This document shows positions 20,258-29,996 of a stretch of 64,000 nt of DNA, piece by piece. How positions within the stretch are numbered: the stretch's first letter is position 1; each line of letters opens with the position of its first letter. This stretch comes from Saccharomyces mikatae IFO 1815. Taxonomy: Eukaryota > Ascomycota > Saccharomycetes > Saccharomycetales > Saccharomycetaceae. The stretch covers positions 372,001 to 436,000 of the forward strand of contig NC_079269.1 in NCBI RefSeq assembly GCF_947241705.1, in the 5' to 3' direction. A program made the translations under genes and the position numbers. A model generated the notes under the pieces. That model saw nothing but the letters and a program-made list of their open reading frames with translations, did no database searches and was not told the origin of the DNA.

Positions 20258-20355
20258 CTTTAAGGTAAGAGGAAAAGGATCGATAGGATAGTAAGTTGGA
20301 GAAAAATCTATATATTGCGAAGAGGGAAATACAGGACATCGAGATAGTAGTAAGC

Positions 20356-21721
20356 ATGGGAGACGACTTGTTTTCTAAGGCTTTGGAGAATCCAGATCAG
20401 GACTTGAACCTGGAATTGCCGAAGGACGACGTTGATTTGGGTCTTTTGGGTGATGGAGGGGACGATGGGAAGAACGATGAAGCGGCGGTAGACGCGGCGA
20501 GGTTAGCTGGCAGTTCCTCTGAGTCTTCAGGAGGTAGTTCTGATGCTGATTCTGATTCTGATTCTGCTGATCAGGACACGGACGAGGACACGATTGAAAA
20601 TGAAAATGAGGACGAAGATGCCTCGCCTTCTGGCCCCATAATATCCAAGAACGAAATAATAGAGGAAACTGTTCCTGAATTACCAGAGGATTATGAGATT
20701 TCTGAGAGAACGACTATCACTCCCATTGGCGTTTTGAAGTCTGCATTTGAAAACAATATAATAATTCATGCCATGTTGTCGGGCGAAAAACGAGTTTTGA
20801 AAGAGGGCTCTATTTTCTGTCTGGAGGATAGAACTTTGATTGGGATGTTGACAGAAGTTTTTGGGCCATTGCAGAATCCGTTTTATAGAATCAAATTGCC
20901 GGACTCAAAAGGAGATTTATTTAACGAGTTGAAAGCGCGTTTGGGTGAGAAGGCGTGTATAGTCACCCCTGATGCCCATTGGATAGACACTTTTGAACTG
21001 AAGCGCAACAAAGGTACTGATGCGTCTAATGGGTACGATGAAGAATTACCTGAAGAGGAACAAGAGTTTTCCGACGACGAAAAAGAAGCTCTTTTCAAAA
21101 AAATGAAGAAACAGCAACAGCAACAAAGAAAGAAAAGAGATAACCGTAAACAACCCAACGATTCTGATAATGTCAAGGTGAAGAAAGCTCGCCAACCCAA
21201 GGCCAGTAATTTACCCAAACTAGTGCCGCCATTGGGCATGAGCAATGGTGCTCCGTTGCAACATGGGTACAAATCAAGAAATGCACGCGAAAACACTAAA
21301 CATGAAGCCAGCACCACACCTAACCGAAATCGTTCGCCTCTGGTGCCAATGGTACCACAACAACAGTTCCCTGTAAATAACTACCCTTACCCACCACAAC
21401 CAAATAATATGTCTTATCCACCCTACCCAGCTTTCCCTCAACCATCAAACTTCCAATATCCACCTCCGCCCTTTGGTCAGGTGTCATCAGCCCAGTTTTC
21501 TAACATGATTCCATATGGCAACGCTGCTCCCGCGTTTAATAATATGCCGCTACCAACACAACCGCCGTTTATGCCATTGACCCAAAGCCAACCACCACAC
21601 TCATATAGCGCACCTCCCATGGGACAGATGCAAAACCCAGTGTACACCCAACCGTCACCTCAAATGCCTCCTCACGGAAATGGTAATTTCCAGCAAGTAA
21701 TGGAGTTACACCAAATACTGT

Positions 21722-21755
<34 letters not shown>

Positions 21756-21771
21756 AGATCCAAGGAATTAG
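20356..21771 (+). CDS. NAF1: Naf1, H/ACA snoRNP assembly factor
   Basis: A 471-residue protein; the S. cerevisiae one is about 492, and the difference lies in the low-complexity tail. Naf1 binds the Cbf5 complex on nascent H/ACA snoRNAs and is later exchanged for Gar1 in the nucleolus. An acidic Ser/Asp-rich N-terminus (about 25-95) precedes the Gar1-like beta-barrel (about 115-215), which includes GMLTEVFGPLQNPFYRIKLP. A basic stretch with KKMKKQQQQQRKKR (about 239-252) follows, then a Pro/Gln/Asn/Tyr-rich tail ending in 11 Gln. The ATG at 20356 starts MGDDLFSKALENPDQ, the known N-terminus. The frame is open 20 codons further upstream but has no ATG there. Confidence 0.96.
21724..21756 (+). 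repeat. CAG/CAA microsatellite encoding polyglutamine
   Basis: Eleven consecutive Gln codons (nine CAG, two CAA) at the end of NAF1. Such tracts vary in length between yeast species and strains and probably contribute to the length difference from S. cerevisiae Naf1. Confidence 0.9.
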
Positions 21772-22068
21772 CGTTAATTATCTCATCAAGGACCACTATA
21801 TATTATATAAAAGCTTGAAAAGGCCTAGGAAAACTCTATCGGTCTTTTAATCATTACTGTCACTGTCGTTATTGCACGTCATCGCGGCGTGTAACGTGAT
21901 ATTTTTTCTTTTTTTTCTTTTCTTTTCCTCAAGGCGATGATATGAATTTTTTAGAGGTATATGTATATGCGTCAGCTCTACGTGGTATCGATGAAAGGTT
22001 TACGTTATATCATCATTTCTTGTTCAAACTCATACCAAACGTTCAACTAAGGGTTCTCATATTCATTA

Positions 22069-25062
22069 ATGACTATATCGTTGAGCAACAAAAAAAAAAG
22101 AGACTATGCCAAAATCTCTGATGAAATTTCAACTGAAACATCGCCAGTAAAAAGGAAACAGTTGGAAAGCGCCCCCGGAGACCAAGAGGAAGAATACACA
22201 GACCATGAGATCATCATAGAACCCTTGCATTTTGCCAATAATAATAACGCCGTGCTAACAGATTCAGAAAATTATCTAAGATGGCAAAATACAATCTCCA
22301 ATGTTGTGAAATCAGTGGTTTCTATTCATTTTTCACAAGTCGCTCCATTCGATTGCGATTCAGCTTTAGTTTCTGAAGCTACCGGATTTGTAGTGGACGC
22401 GAAGCTGGGTATTATTTTGACCAATAGACACGTTGTTGGGCCTGGTCCCTTTGTGGGTTACGTAGTTTTTGATAACCATGAGGAGTGTGATGTTATACCA
22501 ATTTACAGAGATCCGGTTCACGATTTTGGATTTCTAAAATTTGATCCAAAAAAGATAAAATACTCTAAGATCAAAGCGCTAGCACTAAAACCAAGTTTGG
22601 CTAAGGTCGGCTCAGAAATCAGAGTTGTTGGTAATGATGCCGGTGAGAAATTAAGTATCCTAGCAGGTTTCATAAGTAGGATCGACAGAAATGCACCAGA
22701 ATACGGAGAGCTAACATATAACGATTTTAATACTGAGTACATCCAAGCAGCTGCTTCTGCATCCGGAGGTTCAAGTGGATCTCCAGTGGTAAATATAGAC
22801 GGATATGCAGTGGCTTTACAAGCTGGCGGTTCTACAGAAGCATCCACTGACTTTTTTTTACCTTTAGATAGAATTTTGAGAGCATTAATTTGCATTCAAA
22901 CCAGCAAACCTATCACACGTGGTACGATCCAGGTTCAATGGTTATTAAAGCCCTACGACGAGTGTAGAAGGTTAGGTTTGACTTCTGAAAGGGAAAGTCA
23001 GGCTCGTGCTAAATTTCCCGAGAATATTGGGCTCTTGGTGGCCGAAACCGTTTTGAGAGAAGGCCCCGGTTATGATAAAATCAAAGAAGGTGATACTCTA
23101 ATTTCAATAAATGATGAGACTATATCTTCCTTCATGCAAGTAGATAGGATCCAAGATGAAAATGTTGGGAAGGAAATCAAGCTAATTATTCAAAGAGGTG
23201 GTGTCGAACATACCATTGTTTGTAAAGTTGGTGACTTACACGATATCACCCCTCATCGTTATGTAGAGGTTTGTGGTGCCACTTTTCATGAACTATCATA
23301 TCAAATGGCAAGATTTTATGCTCTACCTGCCAGAGGTGTATTTTTAAGTAGTGCATCAGGGTCCTTCAACTTTGATTCAAAGGAAAGGGTGGGTTGGATT
23401 GTAGATTCCATAAATAACAAAGAAACACCTGATTTGAACACATTTATTGAAATTATGAAAACTATTCCGGACCGTAAGCGTGTTACTGTACGATACCATC
23501 ACCTGACAGATCAGCATTCTCCACTTGTTACATCTATTTACATTGACCGCCATTGGTGCAATGAATTCAGAGTTTATACAAGAAATGATACAACCGGTAT
23601 TTGGGATTTCCATAATGTTGCGGATCCACTTCCTGCTGAGCCATTGAAACCTCGTTCGGCCAAAATTATCCCTATTCCTGTCAATAATGAAAAAATTGCG
23701 AAGTTATCGTCATCTTTGTGTACAGTGGCGACAATGGCAGCAGTTCCACTGGATTCACTTTCCGCTGATATTTTGAAGACATCTGGTTTGATTGTTGATG
23801 CGGAAAAAGGTTATGTCCTTGTTTCTAGAAGGGTAGTCCCACACGACTGTCTTGATACCTTTGTTACCATTGCAGATTCGCTTGTAGTACCGGCAACAGT
23901 GGAATTTCTTCACCCAACTCACAATTTTGCTATTGTGAAATACGATCCAAAATTAGTAAAGGCTCCATTAATTACCCCCAAATTGTCTACCACAAGAATG
24001 AAACGTGGTGATAAGCTTCAATTTATAGGTTTTACCCAGAATGATAGAATCGTGACTTCAGAGACAACTGTCACCGACATTTCCTCTGTTAGTATCCCAA
24101 GTAACCTAATTCCGAGATATCGTGCTTCTAACTTAGAAGCTATTTCTATTGACTGTAATGTTAGTACTAGATGTAATTCTGGTATTTTAACAGATGACGA
24201 CGGTACAGTAAGAGGTTTGTGGCTTCCATTTCTAGGCGAAAGATTAGAAAATAAAGAGAAAGTTTATTTGATGGGCTTAGATATAATGGATTGCCAGGAA
24301 GTTATAGATATTTTGAAGAATGGTGGCAAACCAAGAGTAAGTATAGTCGATGCTGGATTTGGTTCTATCTCCGTTTTACAAGCTAGAATTAGAGGAGTAC
24401 CAGAAGAATGGATAATGCGTATGGAACATGAATCAAATAATAGATTGCAGTTTATCACTGTTTCCAGAGTTTCTTATACAGAAGATACAGTTCATTTAGA
24501 GACCGGTGATGTTATTTTATCTGTAGATGGTAGGTTGGTTACTGAAATGAATGATTTGAACGGAGTTGTAAGCTCAGCTGATGGTATTCTACCGCCAGCT
24601 ATACTGGATTTCAAAGTTGTTCGTGATGGTAACATTGTTGATCTGAAAATCAAAACTGTAGAAGTTCAGGAAACTGACCACTTCGTAATATTTGCAGGTA
24701 GCATCTTACAAGAACCACATCATGCAGTTTTACAAGCCATGGTTGATGTTCCAAAAGGCGTCTATTGTACTTTCAGAGGAGAATCGTCACCGGCACTCCA
24801 ATACGGTATATCTGCTACGAACTTCATTACACACGTCAATGAAATTGAAACACCTAATCTAGATATATTTTTGAAGGTTGTCAAAACTATTCCCGATAAT
24901 AGTTATTGTAAAATGAGATTAATGACTTTTGATAACGTCCCCTTTGCTATCTCACTGAAAACAAATTATCACTATTTCCCAACTGCAGAATTGAAGAGAG
25001 ACAACATCACACATAAGTGGATTGAAAAGGAATTTACCGGTAACAGCCAGAGCGAAAAATAG
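22069..25062 (+). CDS. NMA111: Nma111, nuclear HtrA-like serine protease
   Basis: At 997 residues it equals the S. cerevisiae protein, which is the yeast HtrA2/Omi relative. Nma111 is nuclear, promotes apoptosis-like death partly by cleaving Bir1, and is needed for growth at high temperature. It is a tandem duplication of protease-PDZ units. The first protease has an intact triad: His121 (NRHVV), Asp152 (in DPVHDFGFLKFDP) and Ser236 (GGSSGSP). The second protease-like domain keeps Ser704 (CNSG), but has Arg588 where His belongs and Asn619 where Asp belongs, so it should be inactive. PDZ-like regions follow each half. The basic N-terminus (NKKKRDYAK, VKRKQ) fits a nuclear localisation signal. 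Confidence 0.97.
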   Translation: MTISLSNKKKRDYAKISDEISTETSPVKRKQLESAPGDQEEEYTDHEIIIEPLHFANNNNAVLTDSENYLRWQNTISNVVKSVVSIHFSQVAPFDCDSALVSEATGFVVDAKLGIILTNRHVVGPGPFVGYVVFDNHEECDVIPIYRDPVHDFGFLKFDPKKIKYSKIKALALKPSLAKVGSEIRVVGNDAGEKLSILAGFISRIDRNAPEYGELTYNDFNTEYIQAAASASGGSSGSPVVNIDGYAVALQAGGSTEASTDFFLPLDRILRALICIQTSKPITRGTIQVQWLLKPYDECRRLGLTSERESQARAKFPENIGLLVAETVLREGPGYDKIKEGDTLISINDETISSFMQVDRIQDENVGKEIKLIIQRGGVEHTIVCKVGDLHDITPHRYVEVCGATFHELSYQMARFYALPARGVFLSSASGSFNFDSKERVGWIVDSINNKETPDLNTFIEIMKTIPDRKRVTVRYHHLTDQHSPLVTSIYIDRHWCNEFRVYTRNDTTGIWDFHNVADPLPAEPLKPRSAKIIPIPVNNEKIAKLSSSLCTVATMAAVPLDSLSADILKTSGLIVDAEKGYVLVSRRVVPHDCLDTFVTIADSLVVPATVEFLHPTHNFAIVKYDPKLVKAPLITPKLSTTRMKRGDKLQFIGFTQNDRIVTSETTVTDISSVSIPSNLIPRYRASNLEAISIDCNVSTRCNSGILTDDDGTVRGLWLPFLGERLENKEKVYLMGLDIMDCQEVIDILKNGGKPRVSIVDAGFGSISVLQARIRGVPEEWIMRMEHESNNRLQFITVSRVSYTEDTVHLETGDVILSVDGRLVTEMNDLNGVVSSADGILPPAILDFKVVRDGNIVDLKIKTVEVQETDHFVIFAGSILQEPHHAVLQAMVDVPKGVYCTFRGESSPALQYGISATNFITHVNEIETPNLDIFLKVVKTIPDNSYCKMRLMTFDNVPFAISLKTNYHYFPTAELKRDNITHKWIEKEFTGNSQSEK

Positions 25063-25398
25063 TTGAAATTTGATAGAGTATTCACATACACATATATATA
25101 TATATGCCGAAATCCTTGCAAGAAACATTTCTTAACAAACTTTCATCAAAGTATTTTGCCATGTTTCACAATCTTTTGTGAGAAACAGGATTATAATGCC
25201 GAACTTGTTGTAAGTCTTCGGCAAATAGAAATAACTTCAACACTTGATGCTCTTCTGCATCGACAATTATATAAGTATTAGATTATTGTTATGTGATTAT
25301 TTATGTACATGAAGACAGAATATGCAAAGACCTAAACAGAAAATTTGGGGTTTGCGGCCATTAGAGGTTCATGGAAGATCATGATAGAATCTACTTTC
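25063..25398. other. Intergenic: convergent 3' flanks of NMA111 and MRP35
   Basis: A 336-bp gap with a short TA dinucleotide run near 25090-25105 that probably belongs to the NMA111 3' end signals. No gene is seen. Confidence 0.6.
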
Positions 25399-25695
25399 TC
25401 AATGATAGGGTAGTAACCGTTTTAAATGCTTTAGATAAGCTGAATTGGCTGTTTTTCTTCCAGTTAGAGCTTTCAAAGATCTATGGGACCAGCCTATATT
25501 ACCATGCTTCCTTCCAGCAATGCCTCTTTTAAAAGTGTTACCAGTGCGCCTCCACCTCTTTGCTGTACCTTTATGAGTTTTCATTAGAGTTCTTATTGTT
25601 ACTGTAGAAACATTATTGAATAGAAAACCGTGGAACCTTGCTTTGAAATTATTGGAACCTTTTAGTAGGGGATTGAATATACTAAACATAGACAT
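25399..25695 (-). CDS. MRP35: Mitochondrial ribosomal protein bL35m
   Basis: A 98-residue basic protein; the C-terminal 60 residues match bacterial ribosomal protein L35. The KTHKGTAKRWRRTGNTFKR block and the GRKHGNIG/LLPYH ends are characteristic. It is the YNL122C product, a subunit of the large mitochondrial ribosomal subunit. The first 35 or so residues (MSMFSIFNPLLKGSNNFKARFHG) look like a presequence: basic, hydroxylated and lacking acids. Two Met residues lie at positions 1 and 3; the first is chosen as the longest ATG frame. The protein may be somewhat shorter than the annotated S. cerevisiae form. Confidence 0.93.
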   Translation of the reverse strand: MSMFSIFNPLLKGSNNFKARFHGFLFNNVSTVTIRTLMKTHKGTAKRWRRTGNTFKRGIAGRKHGNIGWSHRSLKALTGRKTANSAYLKHLKRLLPYH

Positions 25696-26048
25696 GATTT
25701 GAATCTGCTATTCTCGTTCTCACTTTTCATCCACACCGGTTTCCAAGGTTGTTGGGGTATATTTTTTCTGTTCATGATCAGATTTTTTTTTAGCCTCCGC
25801 GAATTGATCAAGAAGTTTTAAGATTGAAAATTTTGGTTTGGGTTATTCCCATTGCTATTTATTTACAGAATGGAAGAAAATAGATAAGATACGTATGTAT
25901 TAGAACATGCATATGTGTATATTAAAACAAAAATAGGAAACAGAAAATTTCGAGGCAAGAAGCTATCGCTGTTCCTCCTTGGTCTTTCGTGTGTTTCGCT
26001 ATTTAGTTCCTGCCTTTTTTTAAAAGTTTTTGAGTTTATGTTTACTAT
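25696..26048. other. Intergenic: MRP35 promoter and TOM70 3' flank
   Basis: A 353-bp gap between two minus-strand genes, AT-rich with no gene or repeat visible. Confidence 0.55.
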
Positions 26049-27902
26049 TTACATTAAACCCTGTTCGCGCAATTTAGCTAAAGTTTCTTGAATCTTTGCA
26101 GCCAAAATTGGGTCAGATCTGATTCTTTTTTGAACTTTAGCGGCTTCAGCAAAAGTAATGGCCTGCAATTTTTCCTCCATAGTTCTGGCTAAATCAGCAG
26201 ATTCTTCGAATAATGTAATAGCTTCATCAATATCTTCCTGTTGTAACTTCATTTGGGCTAAACCAATTTTAGCTTGTTCACTTCTTGGGTCTAATTTGGA
26301 TGCTTCCTCTAATAGATTCGTAGCTTCAATGAAATTCTCCACTGTTGGATTTCTTGTCAACAAAGTAGCTTTGCCAACTAAAGGAGCAATGCCCACATAA
26401 ATACCGTCCAACTTGTTTTCCAATTCAATGGCTAAATCGTATTGCTTCAAGGCTTTTTCGAAGTCGTTCTTATCAGTTAAAATTTCAGCAAAGAAATTTG
26501 GTACTTCAGGTGCCTCCGGGAATTTTCTCTTAGCTTCACTAAACAAAGTTTCACAGTCATCAAATTTATTCTCACGGTACGCTAGACATGCTAACTGAAT
26601 ATAAGGGAAAATATTTTCTGGGTCCAATTCTTTAGCTTTATCAAAATCTTTTCCTGCTTGATCATAATTTTGTAAAATGAAATTCATTTGGCCCCGATGA
26701 TAGTAAACAGAAGAATTGTTTGAATCCAGTTTCAAGGCTTTGTCAAAGTAATTATAGTATTCGGTCGAGTCATTTCTATCAGCCATGATTAATGCCATGT
26801 AGATGTATGAATTAACTCTTGGGAACAATTCAATGGCCTTCTTGATATCTTCATGAGCCCCCAATGGATCGTTTTTCAAGAACTTAAAAATACCAGTATG
26901 CTCTAAAGAGATGGCTAATTTTTCTTTTGACTTTTCGTCCTCATTGTTCTTGTCCAATTGTTCATCAAATAACTTTACAGCCTTCGTGAAAGACTCATCA
27001 GCCTTGTCATAGCTTTCCGGAGATCTCTTGTATAAGTTAGTTAACCCGTTCATTAAGTCTTTATCAGCTTCATTAGATTCATCGTAATTGGCAAAAGTCA
27101 ACTCAGGTTTGAAAATACCGAAGAATGAGGCCATGGATGTAATGGAAGGTAGATTTTCTGTTTTGTCTTTCAGTTCTTTAGGTGCTTGCGTGGATAATTC
27201 CGTTGGAGTAGCAGTAGCAGTGTCGATATCGCCAAATTTCTCCTTCAATTTAGACATAGCTTGTTTATTCAAGTTCCTCTCTAGCATTGGTTCAATAGAA
27301 GCATCGTTGAAGTCACCATTCAAAGACAATACAGACAAGTCAAACATCGCATCCGCAAAGTTTCCTAACCCTTCATTAGCGGAGGCTCTTCTTAGCAAAA
27401 CTTTTGAGTAATCTGGTTTCAATTCTAGAGCCTTGGTACTCATTTCAACAACTTTCTTCAAGTCACCAACGGAAACATAACAAGCCGACAAATTCGAATA
27501 GAAAACGGGATCATCTTTCAATTCCAATGCCCAATTGTAGTACTTAATAGCATCATCGTACTTTTTATTTCTAAAGAATTGATTACCTTTGTCCTTCAAT
27601 GCCAACGCGTATCTATCTTTTTCTTCAGCAGTAAAATTTGCCTTATTGGAAAAATCAGGATCACCATTGCTAGAGACTGGGTAAACAGGAGTATTTGACT
27701 CAGCTGTAGATTCACTACCATCTTTTGTCTTCTTCTGAGAGCCCTTTACCTCTTTTTTATCGTCCTTGGTGATTGTGTTCTTCTTTCCCTGTTGTTGCTG
27801 TTGTTGCAATTGGCTGTAGTAATAGTATGCACCAAGTGCAGTACCTGTAGCAGCGATGGTTGCCAAAATAGCTGTCTTATTCTTTGAAATAAAGTTCTTC
27901 AT
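26049..27902 (-). CDS. TOM70: Tom70, mitochondrial import receptor
   Basis: A 617-residue protein, identical in length to S. cerevisiae Tom70. It is anchored in the outer mitochondrial membrane and receives hydrophobic precursors such as metabolite carriers, together with Hsp70/Hsp90. The N-terminus is a signal-anchor: a short basic start (KNFISKNK) and a transmembrane helix at about 10-29 ending in AYYYY. A Gln run and Lys-rich linker follow. TPR motifs fill residues 99 to about 600; the first three form the chaperone clamp and the rest the precursor-binding groove. The ATG at 27902 is the true start; an in-frame TTG two codons upstream has no support. The gene is divergent from NCS2. Confidence 0.98.
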   Translation of the reverse strand: MKNFISKNKTAILATIAATGTALGAYYYYSQLQQQQQQGKKNTITKDDKKEVKGSQKKTKDGSESTAESNTPVYPVSSNGDPDFSNKANFTAEEKDRYALALKDKGNQFFRNKKYDDAIKYYNWALELKDDPVFYSNLSACYVSVGDLKKVVEMSTKALELKPDYSKVLLRRASANEGLGNFADAMFDLSVLSLNGDFNDASIEPMLERNLNKQAMSKLKEKFGDIDTATATPTELSTQAPKELKDKTENLPSITSMASFFGIFKPELTFANYDESNEADKDLMNGLTNLYKRSPESYDKADESFTKAVKLFDEQLDKNNEDEKSKEKLAISLEHTGIFKFLKNDPLGAHEDIKKAIELFPRVNSYIYMALIMADRNDSTEYYNYFDKALKLDSNNSSVYYHRGQMNFILQNYDQAGKDFDKAKELDPENIFPYIQLACLAYRENKFDDCETLFSEAKRKFPEAPEVPNFFAEILTDKNDFEKALKQYDLAIELENKLDGIYVGIAPLVGKATLLTRNPTVENFIEATNLLEEASKLDPRSEQAKIGLAQMKLQQEDIDEAITLFEESADLARTMEEKLQAITFAEAAKVQKRIRSDPILAAKIQETLAKLREQGLM

Positions 27903-28230
27903 TGGCAATTGGGAACCTCGGATGTGGCTTTATTTTCACTTTCGGAACTTGCTTCTCTTTTATGGTGGATAAAGTTCCTCTTGATTCCTTTAAGATCTTT
28001 TCTACTGGCCGTTCAAACACAAAAAGTTAATATACGCCATTAGCGTTCGTACATAGTGATATATAAAGTACTATTATCATGATTGATCGTATCCTCTCGA
28101 CCACATTCTTTCGATAATAGCTTGTAATTGAGAGAAATTCTCAGTCTTTGTTAAAGTTCTTGGAGAATACATGGAAGGTTCTTTTGAATTAAGTGTTCAT
28201 TTAATACATCTTAAATTTACAAGTTCTGTT

Positions 28231-28243
28231 ATCATTATGGACG
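28231..28243 (+). promoter_or_regulatory. Abf1-type site between TOM70 and NCS2
   Basis: ATCATTATGGACG fits the Abf1 consensus RTCRYNNNNNACG at every fixed position. Abf1 commonly acts in bidirectional promoters; binding is inferred. Confidence 0.55.
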
Positions 28244-28270
28244 TTTTCTATAGTTTTTCAATTGTGACTA

Positions 28271-28313
28271 TGAAAAATTGCTCTGGTCCCGATGAGATGA
28301 GATGAGATGAGAT
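28271..28313 (+). promoter_or_regulatory. NCS2 promoter: RRPE-like motif and PAC (GATGAG) array
   Basis: A TGAAAAATTG at 28271-28280 precedes four tandem GATGA units plus GAT at 28291-28313, about 70 bp before the NCS2 ATG. Overlapping units give four GATGAG PAC cores. Confidence 0.7.
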
Positions 28314-28383
28314 ATGTATAAACTTTTTTTATCTGTTTGCAATGGCTTCATTTGAATTATCCAGAATATAGTTCTATCAAGTT

Positions 28384-29865
28384 ATGGAGTGCCAGAGATG
28401 TCCTGCATCAAGCAGAGAGTTGGCGACTGTTGAGTCTAGGAAGGAAAGGTTTTGCAATGAATGCTTTGTCAAGTTCGTGAACACTAAACAACGAAAGCAA
28501 ATGATGAAAGATGATTTTTTCAGAAATCTGTTCAAAGTTATATATCCACATGATAAAGAAGGATCAGTGGCTAAAATTCTGCTTCCCCTGTCACTTTCAG
28601 ACTCAGGGTCATTGGTTATGTTTGATATTGTTCATGACTTACTATTGGAACAAATGAAGCAGCATAATAATCATACGGGCTTCACCATCGATATACTTAC
28701 TATATTTTCCGAAGAAAGCCTTTCTGTTATTAAAGAACGTATGGAATGTTTGGTAAATGAAAAAATGTTACAACTGAATAAAGTAAAAAATATATTTAAT
28801 GTTCATTTCATTGACATTAATGAATTCTTCAATAGCACGTCGGAATTATCGAATCTGATCATTGACGATGAAAATTTTGAGATTTTCAGTAAGTTGAAGT
28901 TAGTAAATGATAGTGATAGATTGACATTGAGGGAAATATTGAGTAAATACTGTCTGAACAATTCATCTAGAGCTGACTTAATATCGATTATAAAAAATCA
29001 ATTGATCAAGCATTTCGCATACGAAAATGGTAACGATGCTATAATGTGGGGTCACTCTATGACAAAATTATCTGAGGTGATCATTTCTCTTGTGGTAAAA
29101 GGTAAAGGTTCCCAGATAGCAACCTTTCTGGACTCTGATTCATTTGATACGTTGGGTAACAAAGCATGCAAGTATAAAAATATATATCCAATGAAAGATC
29201 TATTATCCATTGAAATTGAAAGCTTCTTACAAATTAAGGATTTGGCAAAATTCCTTATTAACGTTGAAGAAACTAACATCAAACCTAACTGCATGATTAC
29301 TAAGAAATCAACACCATCCCTTGGTCAACAAAAATTAGTTAAAAATATGACAATTAACGAAATTACTACCAAATACTTTCAAGATATACAAAACGATTAC
29401 TCGAATATAATATCAACCGTTTTAAGAACAGCAGATAAATTGGCACAACCTGTATCAAATATAGCTAAGCCGTCACAATGTCAACTATGTCAATCTAGAA
29501 TATATACAAATCCATCTAATTGGATAAACAGGATTACAGTTACTTCGCCTTATCCCATAGAGACATGCGAGGAGGAATTTTTATTCAAACAATGGCAGGA
29601 GTCGAGATTAGGAAAATCTCACACTCATTACGTGGAATTGCTAGATAAAATTAAGAAGGATCCCACCAATAATCACGATGCTAGTGACAATGATGTCAAA
29701 TTGTGCTATGGTTGCTTAATTTTACTGAATACCAGCATCAAGGATAAAAATCTGATGTGGCCAAAAATTGATACCATGGAAAGTTTGGTAAACAAGAGTA
29801 ATGACAACAAAGAATTGAATCAAATATTGAATCAATTTGAGATACATTCCGATGGAGAGGAATAA
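28384..29865 (+). CDS. NCS2: Ncs2 (Ctu2), tRNA 2-thiolation protein
   Basis: A 493-residue protein, the S. cerevisiae length. With Ncs6 it thiolates the wobble uridine of tRNA-Lys, tRNA-Glu and tRNA-Gln (the s2 of mcm5s2U34), taking sulfur from the Urm1 relay in the cytosol. It has cysteine pairs near the N-terminus (MECQRCP and FCNEC) and later CxxC pairs (CQLCQS, CYGC) typical of the CTU2 zinc-binding family. The central part resembles an ATP-pyrophosphatase fold but lacks the SGGxDS P-loop of Ncs6 (here SLSDSGSLVM), in keeping with a structural partner role. Its GATGAG promoter array suggests co-regulation with the translation machinery. Confidence 0.96.
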   Translation: MECQRCPASSRELATVESRKERFCNECFVKFVNTKQRKQMMKDDFFRNLFKVIYPHDKEGSVAKILLPLSLSDSGSLVMFDIVHDLLLEQMKQHNNHTGFTIDILTIFSEESLSVIKERMECLVNEKMLQLNKVKNIFNVHFIDINEFFNSTSELSNLIIDDENFEIFSKLKLVNDSDRLTLREILSKYCLNNSSRADLISIIKNQLIKHFAYENGNDAIMWGHSMTKLSEVIISLVVKGKGSQIATFLDSDSFDTLGNKACKYKNIYPMKDLLSIEIESFLQIKDLAKFLINVEETNIKPNCMITKKSTPSLGQQKLVKNMTINEITTKYFQDIQNDYSNIISTVLRTADKLAQPVSNIAKPSQCQLCQSRIYTNPSNWINRITVTSPYPIETCEEEFLFKQWQESRLGKSHTHYVELLDKIKKDPTNNHDASDNDVKLCYGCLILLNTSIKDKNLMWPKIDTMESLVNKSNDNKELNQILNQFEIHSDGEE

Positions 29866-29996
29866 CGAAATGTCAAAGGAAAAATGACTATTTCAACGGT
29901 TTATGTATTTATTTATTTGACGATGTAGCTGTTTTTACATTGATCCGGTTGTTTTCACATACATAGTGTACTTATAAAAACCCAACACTTATTATT

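Larger units (their letters stand above)
19502..20355. other. Divergent ESBP6-NAF1 intergenic region
   Basis: This 854-bp region is one of the longest gaps in the window. It holds a large imperfect inverted repeat (19812-19858) and the NAF1 RRPE/PAC boxes, both listed separately. A minus-strand frame of 73 codons (20136-20357) overlaps the NAF1 start and looks spurious. Confidence 0.6.
27903..28383. other. Divergent TOM70-NCS2 intergenic region
   Basis: This 481-bp shared promoter region contains an Abf1-type site and a GATGA repeat array, listed separately. No small gene is seen. Confidence 0.6.
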
